A stretch of 64,000 bases of DNA from NCBI RefSeq assembly GCF_900291975.1, contig NZ_OMPN01000001.1, forward strand, positions 1,054,001 through 1,118,000, written 5' to 3'. Under the pieces are notes generated by a model, which saw nothing but the letters and a program-made list of their open reading frames with translations, had not been told where the DNA came from and made no database searches. A program made the translations under genes and the position numbers. This document shows positions 8,220 through 17,759 of the stretch, one piece after another. The stretch comes from Agathobaculum massiliense. Its GTDB lineage: Bacteria; Bacillota; Clostridia; Oscillospirales; Butyricicoccaceae. Numbering within the stretch: the stretch's first letter is position 1; the number at the start of each line of letters is the position of its first letter.

Positions 8220-9984
8220 TACTCATCCCTCCCAATGTTTTTGGCAGCCGCAGCCGGACCGAGGTGCCGAACCCCGGCTCGCTGACCACTGAAATGCCGT
8301 ATTCCTCGCCTGCCAGAATGTGGATGCGGTCGTTCACATTGCACATGCCGTAGCTCTCCGCGCGGATGTCCCCGCAATGCGCCAGTGCTTTGCCAAGCGC
8401 CTGAAGCTTGCTCTCGGACATGCCCACGCCGTCGTCCCGCACCTCCATCACCAGATCGCCGCCCTCCGAAAGGACGTTTACGAACAGCCTGCATTTGCGC
8501 GCGGCCGGCTTGATGCCGTGGTACAGCGCATTTTCCACGATCGGCTGGAGCAGCAGCTTAGGCACCATGCAGCCGCACACGCCGCCGTCCAGATATACCG
8601 AATAGTCAAAGATCTTGCTGTACCGGATCTTTTGGATGGTCAGATAGCTCTGTACATGCTGCACCTCGTTTTCAACCGGGATCAGATCGTTCCCGCGGCT
8701 CAGGCCGATGCGGAAAAAGCTGGTCAGCGCGGCGACCATCTCGCTCGCCCGGTCGTTTTCACCCGCCCATATCAGCCAGTTCAGGGAATCGAGCGTATTA
8801 TAGAGGAAATGCGGGTTGATCTGCGCCTGCAGCGCCTTATATTCGGCCCAGCGCAGCCGCTCCTGCTCCTGCTGCACAGTCACAAGCAGGTTTTGGATGT
8901 GTCCGGTCATGTTTTTCATGCTGACCGCGAGCGCGCCGACCTCATCCTCCCGCACAATGTCCAGTCCGGCGGAGAAATCCCCGGTCTCCACCTTTTTCAC
9001 ATACTGCATCATTGCCTTGATCGGCCGCAGTTCATAGGCGCGCAGCCAGCGCGACACCGCGATATTGATGAGAAACGCGAACAGGCCGATCCACAAAACG
9101 GTTTGCAGGATGTGTCGGCTGTCCTCGCGCAAAAAGTCCTTGTAGACCAGCCCCGCCACCGTCCACCCGCTCGCGGGCAGGCGGCTACACAGCACAAAAA
9201 AGTCCTTTTTATCGCGCACCTCAAGCTTACTGCCGATCACTTCCCCCTGCACGAGTTCTGTCACAAGCGACTGCTGCTCGCTGTCTTCCATGAGCGCGGA
9301 GAGCACGCCGCCGTCCCGCCCGAGCAGGAACACATTGCTGTTTTCGCCCAGATCGACCCGCATCATGCGCTTGATGGCCGCGAGCTTAATCTCCACCACG
9401 ATAACGCCGCACGGCTGCCCTGTCTGCGGATGGCTGATGGAGGAGATCGCGCTCAAAACGCCGTCTCCCATGTTGTCCACAATCATCGAGCCGTCTGGGC
9501 AGTTGACCCACTGGGTCGCCGCGTGGTCTCGCGCCAGCTGGTACAGCTCCTCCGACATGCCCGAGGTTTCACGCACCGAATAGTAACGCGATTTGGCGGT
9601 CACGCCGTTATCCAGCACCAGATAGGCGCCGCTCGTCATATCGTAGTACGCGCCGAGCCGCTTGAGCTGCATGCCAAGCGCTGTTTGAAGCTGCTCTCGC
9701 TCCTCTTCGTTCGACGGCTGGCGCATCAGGCACTCCCGCACCGCAGAATCCGCCGCGATCATTGAGGAAAGATCGTCCGCGTCCGCAATCATCTGGTCCA
9801 GGTCGAGCGAAACATTATTCATGATCTGCGTGGACAAACGCAGTGCGCCTCTGCTCATGCGCGTGTCGGACACATGGTAGATCACCCAGCCGGCGGCCGC
9901 CAGCGGGATCATCATAAGCAGTGTGAAATAGAGCAGCAGCCTTCGCCCCAGCGAGTGCCGGAAAAAGCACCGAAGTCGTCCCAT
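8194..9984 (-). CDS. YesM-like sensor histidine kinase
   Basis: 596 residues. A first membrane helix lies at about 14-36, an extracellular sensor at 37-290, a second helix at about 292-313 (WIGLFAFLINIAV), then a HAMP domain. The His_kinase domain has the phosphoacceptor region LQAQINPHFLYNTLDSLNW and the ATPase region has NALYHGIKPA and DDGVGMSE. The NPHFLYN signature defines the YesM/LytS type kinases. It pairs with the overlapping regulator gene 6618-8219. It is closely related at its N-terminus to the partial kinase at 1-496. Confidence 0.95.
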   Translation of the reverse strand: MGRLRCFFRHSLGRRLLLYFTLLMMIPLAAAGWVIYHVSDTRMSRGALRLSTQIMNNVSLDLDQMIADADDLSSMIAADSAVRECLMRQPSNEEEREQLQTALGMQLKRLGAYYDMTSGAYLVLDNGVTAKSRYYSVRETSGMSEELYQLARDHAATQWVNCPDGSMIVDNMGDGVLSAISSISHPQTGQPCGVIVVEIKLAAIKRMMRVDLGENSNVFLLGRDGGVLSALMEDSEQQSLVTELVQGEVIGSKLEVRDKKDFFVLCSRLPASGWTVAGLVYKDFLREDSRHILQTVLWIGLFAFLINIAVSRWLRAYELRPIKAMMQYVKKVETGDFSAGLDIVREDEVGALAVSMKNMTGHIQNLLVTVQQEQERLRWAEYKALQAQINPHFLYNTLDSLNWLIWAGENDRASEMVAALTSFFRIGLSRGNDLIPVENEVQHVQSYLTIQKIRYSKIFDYSVYLDGGVCGCMVPKLLLQPIVENALYHGIKPAARKCRLFVNVLSEGGDLVMEVRDDGVGMSESKLQALGKALAHCGDIRAESYGMCNVNDRIHILAGEEYGISVVSEPGFGTSVRLRLPKTLGGMSNVPSSAGR

Positions 9985-10012
9985 GTGTGGCCTCCCATCT
10001 AAAACGACACAA

Positions 10013-10040
10013 GACCGGACCGCAGTTTTACGGTTCGGTC
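10013..10040 (-). terminator. Terminator after livF
   Basis: Inverted repeat GACCGAACCG/CGGTCCGGTC with one mismatch, located 21 bases after the livF stop and followed on the minus strand by TTGTGTCGTTTTAG. It separates the Liv operon from the YesM/YesN genes. Confidence 0.55.
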
Positions 10041-10060
10041 TATAGTCTTTTCTTGCTTTA

Positions 10061-10777
10061 TTATTCTTCGCCCAGGTACATTTTCCGCACCTTATCGTTG
10101 CCGAGCAAAGCCTCGCCCGTGCCCGTCAGCGTAATTTTTCCGGTCTCCATCACATAGCCGCGGTCGGCCACCGCAAGCGCCATGCTCGCGTTCTGCTCGA
10201 CGAGCAGGATGGTCGAGCCCATCTGCTGCAAACGCGGGATGATGTTGAAGATCTCGTCGATAAAGATCGGCGCGAGGCCGAGCGACGGCTCATCCAAAAT
10301 AAGCAGCTTGGGGTTTGAGATCATCGCCCGCACCATGACCAGCATCTGCTGTTCGCCGCCGGACAGCGTGCCCGCCGTCTGCCAGACGCGCTCCTTGAGG
10401 CGCGGGAATATCTCAAACAGCCCCTCTATCTCGCCCGGGATATTCTGCTTGTCTTTGCGCAAGAACGCGCCCATCTGAATATTCTCCATCACAGTAAGCT
10501 TGGGGAACACATGGCGGGATTCCAACACCTGTGCAATGCCCCGTTTGGCGACCTTGTGAGAGGGAAAGCCGTAGATGCTCTCATCCTCAAAGGTAATGCT
10601 ACCGCCGCAGGGCTTCAATATGCCCGAGATGCAGCGCAGAAGCGTCGTTTTGCCCGCGCCGTTCGCGCCGATCAGCGCGACGACCTCGTTTTCATGCACC
10701 TCCAGGCTCACGCCTTTCAGCGACTGGATCGCGCCGTATTTATGCTCAAGATCCTTGACGATCAGCGTGCTTTGCAC
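10061..10777 (-). CDS. livF: Branched-chain amino acid ABC transporter ATPase LivF
   Basis: 238 residues if translation starts at GTG 10777, which has GGGAGG eight bases upstream; a longer open frame extends to 10867 but overlaps livG further and has no binding site. Walker A is GANGAGKTT, the signature LSGGEQQMLVMVRA, and Walker B LLILDEPSLGLAP. The 'GLAPI' after Walker B and the compact size are typical of LivF. It overlaps livG by 32 bases and pairs with it to energise the LivH/LivM channel. Confidence 0.93.
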   Translation of the reverse strand: MQSTLIVKDLEHKYGAIQSLKGVSLEVHENEVVALIGANGAGKTTLLRCISGILKPCGGSITFEDESIYGFPSHKVAKRGIAQVLESRHVFPKLTVMENIQMGAFLRKDKQNIPGEIEGLFEIFPRLKERVWQTAGTLSGGEQQMLVMVRAMISNPKLLILDEPSLGLAPIFIDEIFNIIPRLQQMGSTILLVEQNASMALAVADRGYVMETGKITLTGTGEALLGNDKVRKMYLGEE

Positions 10778-11543
10778 GTTCGACACCTCCCTTGCCCAGA
10801 TAGGCCTCGATGACCTGTTCGTTTTTCTGAATATCCGCCGGCAGGCCCTCGGCGAGCTTGGAGCCATGGTCGAGCACGGTGAGCTGGTCGGACAGGCTCA
10901 TGGCGAGCTTCATGTCGTGCTCGATCATCAGGATCGTGATGCCCTGCCCGCTAATCGCGCGGATAATGCGGATGAGATTGTCCTTTTCCACCGAGTTCAT
11001 GCCCGCAGACGCTTCGTCCAGCATCATCAGCTTGGGGCGGCTCGCAAGCCCGCGCACGATCTCGAGCAGGCGCTGCTCTCCGTAGGGCAGGTTACAGGCA
11101 AGCTCGCCCGCGCGATTTGTCAGGCCGACAAAGTCCAGAAGCTCATAGGCACGCTCAACCATCGCCTGTTCCTCAGCGCGCTCGGCCTTGGTCCGCAGAA
11201 TGGCCGAGGCGATGCCGGACTTGGTGCGGCAATGCTGGCCAACAATGACGTTTTCCAGCACGTTCATTGTGGAAAACAGGCTGATGTGCTGAAAGGTGCG
11301 TGCGATGCCGAGCTGGTTGATCTCATATTTTTCGTTGCCGTTGATTTTCTGCCCCTCGAGATAAACGTTACCGGCAGTCGGCTGGTAGACGCCTGAAATA
11401 ACGTTGAAGCAGGTGGTCTTTCCAGAACCGTTTGGGCCGAGCAGCCCGTGGATCTCGCCCTTTTCCACGCTCATATCCAGCTCATTGATCGCTTTCAGGC
11501 CGCCGAACTGCATGGTCACATTTTGAACTTTGAGTAATTCCAT
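10746..11543 (-). CDS. livG: Branched-chain amino acid ABC transporter ATPase LivG
   Basis: 265 residues from ATG 11543, preceded by AGGAGG nine bases upstream. Walker A is GPNGSGKTTCFN, a LivG-type variant. Downstream are IARTFQHISLF, the signature region LPYGEQRLLEIVRGL (LivG proteins have YGxQR in place of the standard signature) and Walker B LMMLDEASAGMN. It is the second ATPase of the importer; the start is one base from the livM stop and the end overlaps livF. Confidence 0.93.
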   Translation of the reverse strand: MELLKVQNVTMQFGGLKAINELDMSVEKGEIHGLLGPNGSGKTTCFNVISGVYQPTAGNVYLEGQKINGNEKYEINQLGIARTFQHISLFSTMNVLENVIVGQHCRTKSGIASAILRTKAERAEEQAMVERAYELLDFVGLTNRAGELACNLPYGEQRLLEIVRGLASRPKLMMLDEASAGMNSVEKDNLIRIIRAISGQGITILMIEHDMKLAMSLSDQLTVLDHGSKLAEGLPADIQKNEQVIEAYLGKGGVERAKHADRQGS

Positions 11544-11544
11544 G

Positions 11545-12549
11545 TCATTTCGCCTCCTGTTTTCCGGCACGGCCCGGCAGCTTGTTGAGCAGATGGTAGT
11601 ATTTGTTCCGCAGCGTGCCCGCGATGCCGTTCGGCATAAAGAACAGCACGAAGATGATGAGCGCGCCGTAAATCAGCATTTGATAGGTTCCGAACTGCTG
11701 CAAAAATTCGGTCACAACGATGATGAGCAGCGAGCCGAGCAGCGGGCCGCAGAATGTGCCCATGCCGCCGACCAAAATCATCACAAGGAACATGCTTGAC
11801 TGGTCAGCTGAGAACGACTCTGGGCTAATGAAGCGCACCAGATGCGCGTACAGCGCGCCGCCAACGCCCGCATAAAACGCTGCGATGGTGAACGCCATGG
11901 ATTTATAGCGCGAAAGCTTCATGCCGAACGCCTCGCTCGCGTCCGGATTGCACTTGATCGCCTGCATCGCGCGTCCGACGCGCGAATCGACAATGCGGTG
12001 CTTGATGACCAGAAACAGCAGCACGAGCGCAAGCACAAAATATAGGTACGCCGCCTTGCTTGTCAGCTGGAAGCCGAACAGGCTCACCGGCGGAATACCA
12101 CCGATACCGTTCGCGCCGCCCGTCAGCTTTGTCGGGCCGTTGAGCGCGAGCAGGCGGACGATTTCGCCGAAGCCGATCGTGACGATCGCAAGAAAATGGT
12201 GTACCAGTTTGGAACAGGGAATGGCAAGCACATAGCCGACAATGGCCGCAATGGTTGCCGCAAACAGCATGGCGAGCACCACGGGCACGCCCGCCTTGCT
12301 CAAAATGGCGCTGAAATACGCTCCGATGGCGTAAAAGCCCGCCTGACCGAGCGAGATCTGTCCGGAATAGCCGAACAGGATGTCGAACCCTGTGTTTACG
12401 ATCATGTAAATTCCCAGCGTGCAGATGATGAGATGGATATAGGTCGATTCGCGGAACAGAATGGGATACAGCACGGTCACCGCGACCAACACGAGCGCGA
12501 TCAGCCGCTGCACCTTGGTCTTGGACAGGGTCTTCATAATCTGATTCAT
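11545..12549 (-). CDS. livM: Branched-chain amino acid ABC transporter permease LivM
   Basis: 334 residues with about nine membrane helices. GYSGQISLGQAGFYAIGAY is the typical LivM motif, and SRVGRAMQAIKCNPDASEA is the cytoplasmic coupling segment that contacts the ATPases. It forms the heterodimeric channel with LivH (12566-13432), which is encoded 16 bases upstream. Confidence 0.95.
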   Translation of the reverse strand: MNQIMKTLSKTKVQRLIALVLVAVTVLYPILFRESTYIHLIICTLGIYMIVNTGFDILFGYSGQISLGQAGFYAIGAYFSAILSKAGVPVVLAMLFAATIAAIVGYVLAIPCSKLVHHFLAIVTIGFGEIVRLLALNGPTKLTGGANGIGGIPPVSLFGFQLTSKAAYLYFVLALVLLFLVIKHRIVDSRVGRAMQAIKCNPDASEAFGMKLSRYKSMAFTIAAFYAGVGGALYAHLVRFISPESFSADQSSMFLVMILVGGMGTFCGPLLGSLLIIVVTEFLQQFGTYQMLIYGALIIFVLFFMPNGIAGTLRNKYYHLLNKLPGRAGKQEAK

Positions 12550-12565
12550 TCGCTTCCCCTCCCCC

Positions 12566-13432
12566 TTAATCCGCTTTTACTTTGAGAATGCCGTGCGGCA
12601 TCACAAAGAGGACGACGATCAGCACGCCGAACGAAATGATATCCTTAAACGAGGACGAAAGATAGCCTGCGGCCATTGTTTCGACCACGCCGAACATCAG
12701 GCCGCCGATGATCGCGCCATACATGTTGCCATAGCCGCCGAGCACTGCCGCGGCAAACCCCTTGGTGGACAGGATGGCTCCCATCTTGGGATATACGCCG
12801 TAGATCGGGGCAAGCAGGATGCCCGCCACCGCCGAGAGCGCAGCTGCGAGCGCCCACGCCATGCCGACAGTCAGCGGCACGTTGATGCCGACAACGCCCG
12901 CCGCCATCGGGTCCTGCGCGGCGGCGCGCAGGCTGGTACCCAGCTTGGTGCGGCTCATGAACAGGTGCAGCAGCACCATGCACGCGAGCGTCACCACAAC
13001 AATGGCGATCTGCTGCGGCGAAATGGATATCGGTCCCATCTTGATCGGATTTTCCCCGAACGAGGAGGGGAAATTTTTCACATCCGAGCCCCACAGGATC
13101 ATAGCGAAATTCTTGAGGAAGATGGACAGGCCGATCGTGGCCAAAACGATGTGGATCTGCTGGCTGCCGCGCCGCAAAAGCGGGCTAATCATGCTGCGTT
13201 CGAGCAGCATCCCGAAAGCGAACATAAAGCCGATGGCGATCAGCACGGCCAGCAGAAACGGGATGCCGAGGCCGACGTAGATCGTGAAAGCGACATAGGC
13301 GCCGAGCATGAAGATCTCGCCCTGCACGAAGCTCATCAGGCCGGACGCGCTGTAAATCAGGCTGTATCCCAGGCCGATCAGCGCGTAGATGCAGCCAACG
13401 GCGATGCCGCCGACGAGTAACTGCAAAAACAT
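12566..13432 (-). CDS. livH: Branched-chain amino acid ABC transporter permease LivH
   Basis: 288 residues with about eight membrane helices; the N-terminus GIAVGCIYALIGLGYSLIY and the segment TKLGTSLRAAAQDPMAA are characteristic of LivH, the latter being its ATPase-coupling loop. ATG at 13432 has AAAGGAG upstream. It is the first membrane component encoded after the binding protein. Confidence 0.95.
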   Translation of the reverse strand: MFLQLLVGGIAVGCIYALIGLGYSLIYSASGLMSFVQGEIFMLGAYVAFTIYVGLGIPFLLAVLIAIGFMFAFGMLLERSMISPLLRRGSQQIHIVLATIGLSIFLKNFAMILWGSDVKNFPSSFGENPIKMGPISISPQQIAIVVVTLACMVLLHLFMSRTKLGTSLRAAAQDPMAAGVVGINVPLTVGMAWALAAALSAVAGILLAPIYGVYPKMGAILSTKGFAAAVLGGYGNMYGAIIGGLMFGVVETMAAGYLSSSFKDIISFGVLIVVLFVMPHGILKVKAD

Positions 13433-13459
13433 AGCATTTCTCCTTTGTTTTGTTTGTAA

Positions 13460-13487
13460 CAGCCGGTCCGGATTGGCGGGCCGGCTG
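13460..13487 (-). other. Stem-loop between the Liv binding protein and livH
   Basis: Arms CAGCCGG (13460-13466) and CCGGCTG (13481-13487) in the 80-base gap. No T-run follows. It probably tunes the ratio of binding protein to membrane subunits, as the stem at 4571-4605 may do in the other importer. Confidence 0.5.
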
Positions 13488-13512
13488 CTTGTACCGCATG
13501 GTAGTTTCGGAT

Positions 13513-14697
13513 TTATTCGGCTTCGATGTACTTGCCGTCCTGGATCTGGAAGATGCGCATGGACTCGATACCCTCGCCGTTCTTGCCCTTATAGGAGAAC
13601 GTACCCGCGAGGCCTACATAGCCGTCAATATCGTTATATGCCTGCCGCAGCTCGGGGCCATGGTCAGCGCCCGAGGCCTCCATGGCTTCCGCGATCATCA
13701 TGACGCCGTCGTATGCGCGGAACGCGTTGTCAGACGCAGGCGCCGAGCCGAACTCTTCCATATAAGCTTCGAGGAACTTCTTCATGTTGTCGTCCTCTAC
13801 GTCTTCCGGATTCTCATAAACCAGATACTGCGCCGCGAAACGCACGCCGTTGGTCGCCGCGCCCGCGTTTTCAAGGATCTCGGGCAGCGTGTAGCTCTCC
13901 GAGCCGAGGATCGGGCCGTCAAACCCTGACTGGCGGAGCTGCTTGGTGACCGCGCCGAGGTCGTCGCCCAGGCACCAGATGAATACCGCGTCTGGGGCTG
14001 CCGCGTTGATCTTGGCAAACTGTCCGGTAAAGTCGCGGTCGCCATTGGTCATGGTCTCGCTCGCGACAAACTCAATGTCATAAGGCTCGCATTCGGTCTT
14101 GAAGCCATCCGAACCCGAGGTGCCGTATTCGTCGTTGCTGGTAAACAGCGCGATCTTCTTGTAGCCCTGGTCGGCCGCGTATTTGGCGAGCTGCTTGGCC
14201 GATACGGTCGAGTTGGAGATCGAGCGGAACAGGTAGGTATAGCCCTGTTCGAGCCAGGCCGGCGAGGTACCGCCCGCGACGCAGATCGTCTGCGCTTCCT
14301 CGATCACCGGGCCCGCCGCCTGCACGTTCGCGCTATGTAAGGAGCCGAAGATCGCGTTTACCTTATCTACCTGCACCAGCTTGGTCGCCGCCTTGACGGC
14401 CTCCTCCGGCGAGGATTTATCGTCATAGGATACAATCTCGAGCTGGCGGCCGAGCACGCCGCCGCCCGCGTTGAGCTCATCCACCGCGATCTGCACGCCG
14501 TTGAGCGCCGCTTGTCCGGCCTGCGCGGTGCCGCCGGTCAGCGGGCCGAAATAGCCGATCTTGATCGCCTCGCCGTCCGAGGAGGACGCGCCGGGCTCTC
14601 CGGCGAGCGCGTTTCCGGAGCCGTCACCGCCTCCGCAGCCTGCGAGCAGGCTTGCCAGTATCGTACCGCACAGGAACCAGCTGAGTTTTCGTTTCAT
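13513..14697 (-). CDS. Branched-chain amino acid-type ABC transporter substrate-binding lipoprotein (LivJ/LivK family)
   Basis: 394 residues; ATG 14697 with AAAGGAG upstream. The lipobox is LAGC at about residues 18-21, followed by a Gly/Ser linker. The segment IKIGYFGPLTGGTAQAG is the classic start of the Peripla_BP_6 (LivJ) fold, and SKQLAKYAADQGYKKIALF is a conserved later strand. It binds the ligand outside the cell and delivers it to LivHM. Family members also carry aromatic acids, amides or urea, so the substrate cannot be fixed from sequence alone. Confidence 0.92.
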   Translation of the reverse strand: MKRKLSWFLCGTILASLLAGCGGGDGSGNALAGEPGASSSDGEAIKIGYFGPLTGGTAQAGQAALNGVQIAVDELNAGGGVLGRQLEIVSYDDKSSPEEAVKAATKLVQVDKVNAIFGSLHSANVQAAGPVIEEAQTICVAGGTSPAWLEQGYTYLFRSISNSTVSAKQLAKYAADQGYKKIALFTSNDEYGTSGSDGFKTECEPYDIEFVASETMTNGDRDFTGQFAKINAAAPDAVFIWCLGDDLGAVTKQLRQSGFDGPILGSESYTLPEILENAGAATNGVRFAAQYLVYENPEDVEDDNMKKFLEAYMEEFGSAPASDNAFRAYDGVMMIAEAMEASGADHGPELRQAYNDIDGYVGLAGTFSYKGKNGEGIESMRIFQIQDGKYIEAE

Positions 14698-14861
14698 AAT
14701 GATTCTCCTTTTCTCTTTTCGTTTAGGGCCTCGCTTTTATTGTCTGTATCATACCGCAGCGCAGAAAATCTCTGAATCAAATATCTTATAATTACCTTTC
14801 GCTTTTCTATAAAATCATAAAAATACCGTTTTTACATCTTCCGCCTTTTTGTCCAAATGAA

Positions 14862-14895
14862 TTCAGCCGCCGGAACAGAACGTCCGGCGGCTGAA
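14862..14895 (-). terminator. Hairpin after the alcohol dehydrogenase gene
   Basis: Perfect 13-bp stem (14862-14874 and 14883-14895, TTCAGCCGCCGGA) with an 8-base loop, 31 bases after the dehydrogenase stop. The tail is only weakly T-rich (ATTCATTT), so read-through into the Liv operon is possible. Confidence 0.6.
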
Positions 14896-14925
14896 CCCTA
14901 TATAAGAGAAGAGAGGTTTTCAGAA

Positions 14926-15963
14926 TCAGTCGTCAAAGGTCAGAATGACCTTGAGCGCTATTTTCTCCCGCACCAGCCGGAGGACTTCGTCCAAATCGTT
15001 ATAGGAGACCACATGCGAATAAAAATCCTTTGGATCGACCTTGCCGCTTTCAATCAGCGCGATCGTTTCATCCATAATGGCGTATTCGCCGTAAGGGAAG
15101 TTTAGCATATGGAGCGAGGTGTTGCATTGCAGCCGCGAGGTGTCGATCATCAGGTCATTGGTTCTCAGCACGCCGAGCGAGCACACCTTGCCGCCCGGTT
15201 TCAGCCGGCCGCTGCCCTCATACAGAATGCTGGTAAAGCCGACCGCGTCCATAACCAGATCGAACTTCCGCCCGGCGAGCACCTCATCGACGGTTTCAGC
15301 GGCGAAGTTGATGGTTTGATCAACCTTTGCCACACGCTTTGCCTGCTCGAGCCGATCGGGCACGCTGTCGATCTGCACGACCGTGTCCGCGCCGCGCAGC
15401 TTGCAGAACATGGCGAGCGCAATGCCCATCGGCCCTGCGCCGTAGATCAGGATATCCATACCCGGTGCCGCGCCGAAATTCTTGGCCGCGCTGTGGCACT
15501 CGGCCAGCGAAAGGAGCACGCCCGCGTCGACAAAGCTGATGCTGTCTGGGAATTTATGCTGCTTCGGGAAAGGGATATCGGCTTCCGCGAAGCCGTCCTC
15601 GAGCATGGCCTCGCGGTCGCACACCAGACCGAACTGCGCCATCGAGCCATGCGTTTTGGAATAGCCATTGCCCACATCCGGATGCAGGTTTGGATGGATG
15701 AACCGCTCGCCCACCTTGATATGGCGCACCTTTTTGCCGACCGCGACAACCTCGCCCGCGCCCTCGTGCCCCAGTACGGTCGGATAGCCGCCAAAGCCGT
15801 TGTCCAGAGTGCCGCCGATAATCTGCGAATCCGTGCCGCTGCAAAAGCCGCAGGCGTGCACGCGGATGAGCGCCTCATAATCGCCGGGCACAGGCTTCGG
15901 CACATTGTCTACCACGCGCACATCGCCCGCCGCCAGAACGGCGACCGCTTTCATCAGTTCCAT
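14926..15963 (-). CDS. Zinc-dependent medium-chain alcohol dehydrogenase
   Basis: 345 residues from ATG 15963 with GGAGG eight bases upstream; an adjacent GTG at 15966 is a less well spaced alternative. Catalytic zinc ligands are visible in GFCSGTDSQ (Cys near residue 37) and in GHEGAGEV (His-Glu near 66). The four-cysteine structural zinc lobe is not seen between residues 90 and 115, so only the catalytic zinc is expected. The Rossmann domain is at about 165-290 (ILIYGAGPMGIALAMFCKLRGAD). It oxidises an alcohol or polyol with NAD(P). It is encoded just upstream of the Liv-type importer in the same direction and may process the imported substrate. Confidence 0.9.
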   Translation of the reverse strand: MELMKAVAVLAAGDVRVVDNVPKPVPGDYEALIRVHACGFCSGTDSQIIGGTLDNGFGGYPTVLGHEGAGEVVAVGKKVRHIKVGERFIHPNLHPDVGNGYSKTHGSMAQFGLVCDREAMLEDGFAEADIPFPKQHKFPDSISFVDAGVLLSLAECHSAAKNFGAAPGMDILIYGAGPMGIALAMFCKLRGADTVVQIDSVPDRLEQAKRVAKVDQTINFAAETVDEVLAGRKFDLVMDAVGFTSILYEGSGRLKPGGKVCSLGVLRTNDLMIDTSRLQCNTSLHMLNFPYGEYAIMDETIALIESGKVDPKDFYSHVVSYNDLDEVLRLVREKIALKVILTFDD

Positions 15964-16166
15964 CACGAAATCCTCCTTGTTTATTTTCTGTTTTCACTTT
16001 ACCATGCGCGCTGTACCGCAGCAATTGCAACTTGCTTCACAATTCAAACAAAACCTTTCACATTTTTACGAAGCGGAAAACGCGCCGAAAAACGGAAAAC
16101 CGTTTTGGAGTATATTCATAAGGATGTTTATACTTCGGGGAAACGGTGTGATGTGCAATCGGCATG

Positions 16167-17675
16167 TCACGCCGTTTCTTTTTTGTCGATTGCATGGGAA
16201 AGCCCGATTTCACCAATAAAATTATAGTGAATGTCAATTTGCTGGGTTCGGTGTCCGCTGGACTTGTCCGGGGCGTGGACTACAATCTTTTCCACAAAAG
16301 CATGAAGCAGTTCGGGAAACAGCTTGTCCGGCACCGTGTATTTCTTCACCAGCTTGATAAAGCTGTCCATGTTGACGCTTTGCTGTTCGCAGGCTTCCAC
16401 GGTCTGCCACAGTTCCTTGGCGCTCAACTGAAAGCGGGCCTGCTCCTGCTCATAATCAGCAGACATTTTTGAAAAGCGTTCATCAGTCAGTTTGCCGCTG
16501 ATGTTGTCCTCATACAGCCGCTTGATAATACCGTCGATTTCCGTGATACGCCGCTCCTGCTGCTCCAGCGTCCGCTTGGCCTGGGCCTGCTCTTTCATTT
16601 GCGTCTCCATCCGGTTAGACATGGCCTGACGGGTAAAGCCCTCTGTGTCCGCACGGGTAAAGGCAATGACTTCCCGCAGGTTTTCCAGCACTACTGCGCA
16701 GATAAAATGAGCGCTACATTCACCCTTTTTCCGCGCCGGTTCTCCCTGTTCTTCTTCACAATCTCCCACGTCTCCTGTGATACAAGGGCCTCATGGGTAT
16801 TTTCAAAGACTACCTGCTTTTCTTCGGGATTTCGAATTTTCTTTTTGCTTTTGTAGGACTTCTTAGTGGTCTTGAAGTTTACCGTGTGGCCGAGATAATC
16901 CCGGTTATTCAGAATGTAGACGATGGTGCTGGACAACCAGAAGCAGGGATTTGACGGGTCATAACGGTGGGTTCTGCCTGTGCGCTCAAATTCCAGTGTT
17001 CCCGGCGTGACAATCTCCATTTCCCGCAAGCGACGTGCAATCTTGCTGGGGCCGTTGCCCTCGGCGGCAAGCTGAAAGATCAGGCGGACGACCGGGGCGT
17101 CTTCCGGGTCTACGGTCAAGTTTCCCCTCCTTATCACTCAGATAGCCATAGGGTGCTTGCGTAGAGAGACGCTTGCCGCTCATACCCTTTGCCTTGAACA
17201 CGGCGCGGATTTTCTTGCTCGTGTCTTTCGCGTACCATTCGTTTATGATGTTGCGGAACGGAGTAAAATCGTTGTCCTCGCGTTCGCTGTCTACACCGTC
17301 ATTGACGGCGATAAACCGTACATCAAATTCAGGAAAGCGGATTTCGGTATACATGCCCACCTCAAGGTAGTTGCGCCCGAAACGGGACATATCCTTGACA
17401 ATGACCATGCTTACAAGGCCGTTTTCGATATCGGAAAGCATTTCCTGAAAGCCGGGGCGGTTGAAGCTCGTACCAGAATAACCATCGTCTTTATAGATTT
17501 TATATTGGGTAATATTATGGTCCTTCGCGTACTTTTTGAGGATTTCGACTTGATGGGCAATGGAGTTGCTGTCGCCCTCGTTATCATCGTCGCGGGAGAG
17601 GCGGACATAGAGTGCCGCCCATTTCCCTGCTTCAGAATCGTTGTATGGATAGTTGATAAAAGACTGTCTTTTCAT
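16167..17675 (-). pseudogene. TnpX-like large serine recombinase, broken
   Basis: The 5' part (from ATG 17675) encodes a resolvase domain with the catalytic serine in AALYVRLSRDDDNEG and arginines in VIVKDMSRFGRNY. The frame breaks near 17110. The recombinase domain continues in another frame to about 16725 (ARRLREMEIVTPGTLEF, TIVYILNNRDYLGHTVNF) and then shifts back for the coiled-coil C-terminus down to 16167. The cysteine-rich zinc ribbon that normally lies between GKR and CSAHF is missing, so an internal deletion joins the two parts near 16730. The protein cannot be made intact. The family excises and integrates Tn4451/Tn5397-type elements. Confidence 0.88.
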
Positions 17676-17759
17676 GATAGACCTCCATTCCGGCAGTCAC
17701 CGCAATCGGCTATTTATAACACTATTATCATGCCAATAATCAATGAATCGTGCAAATTT

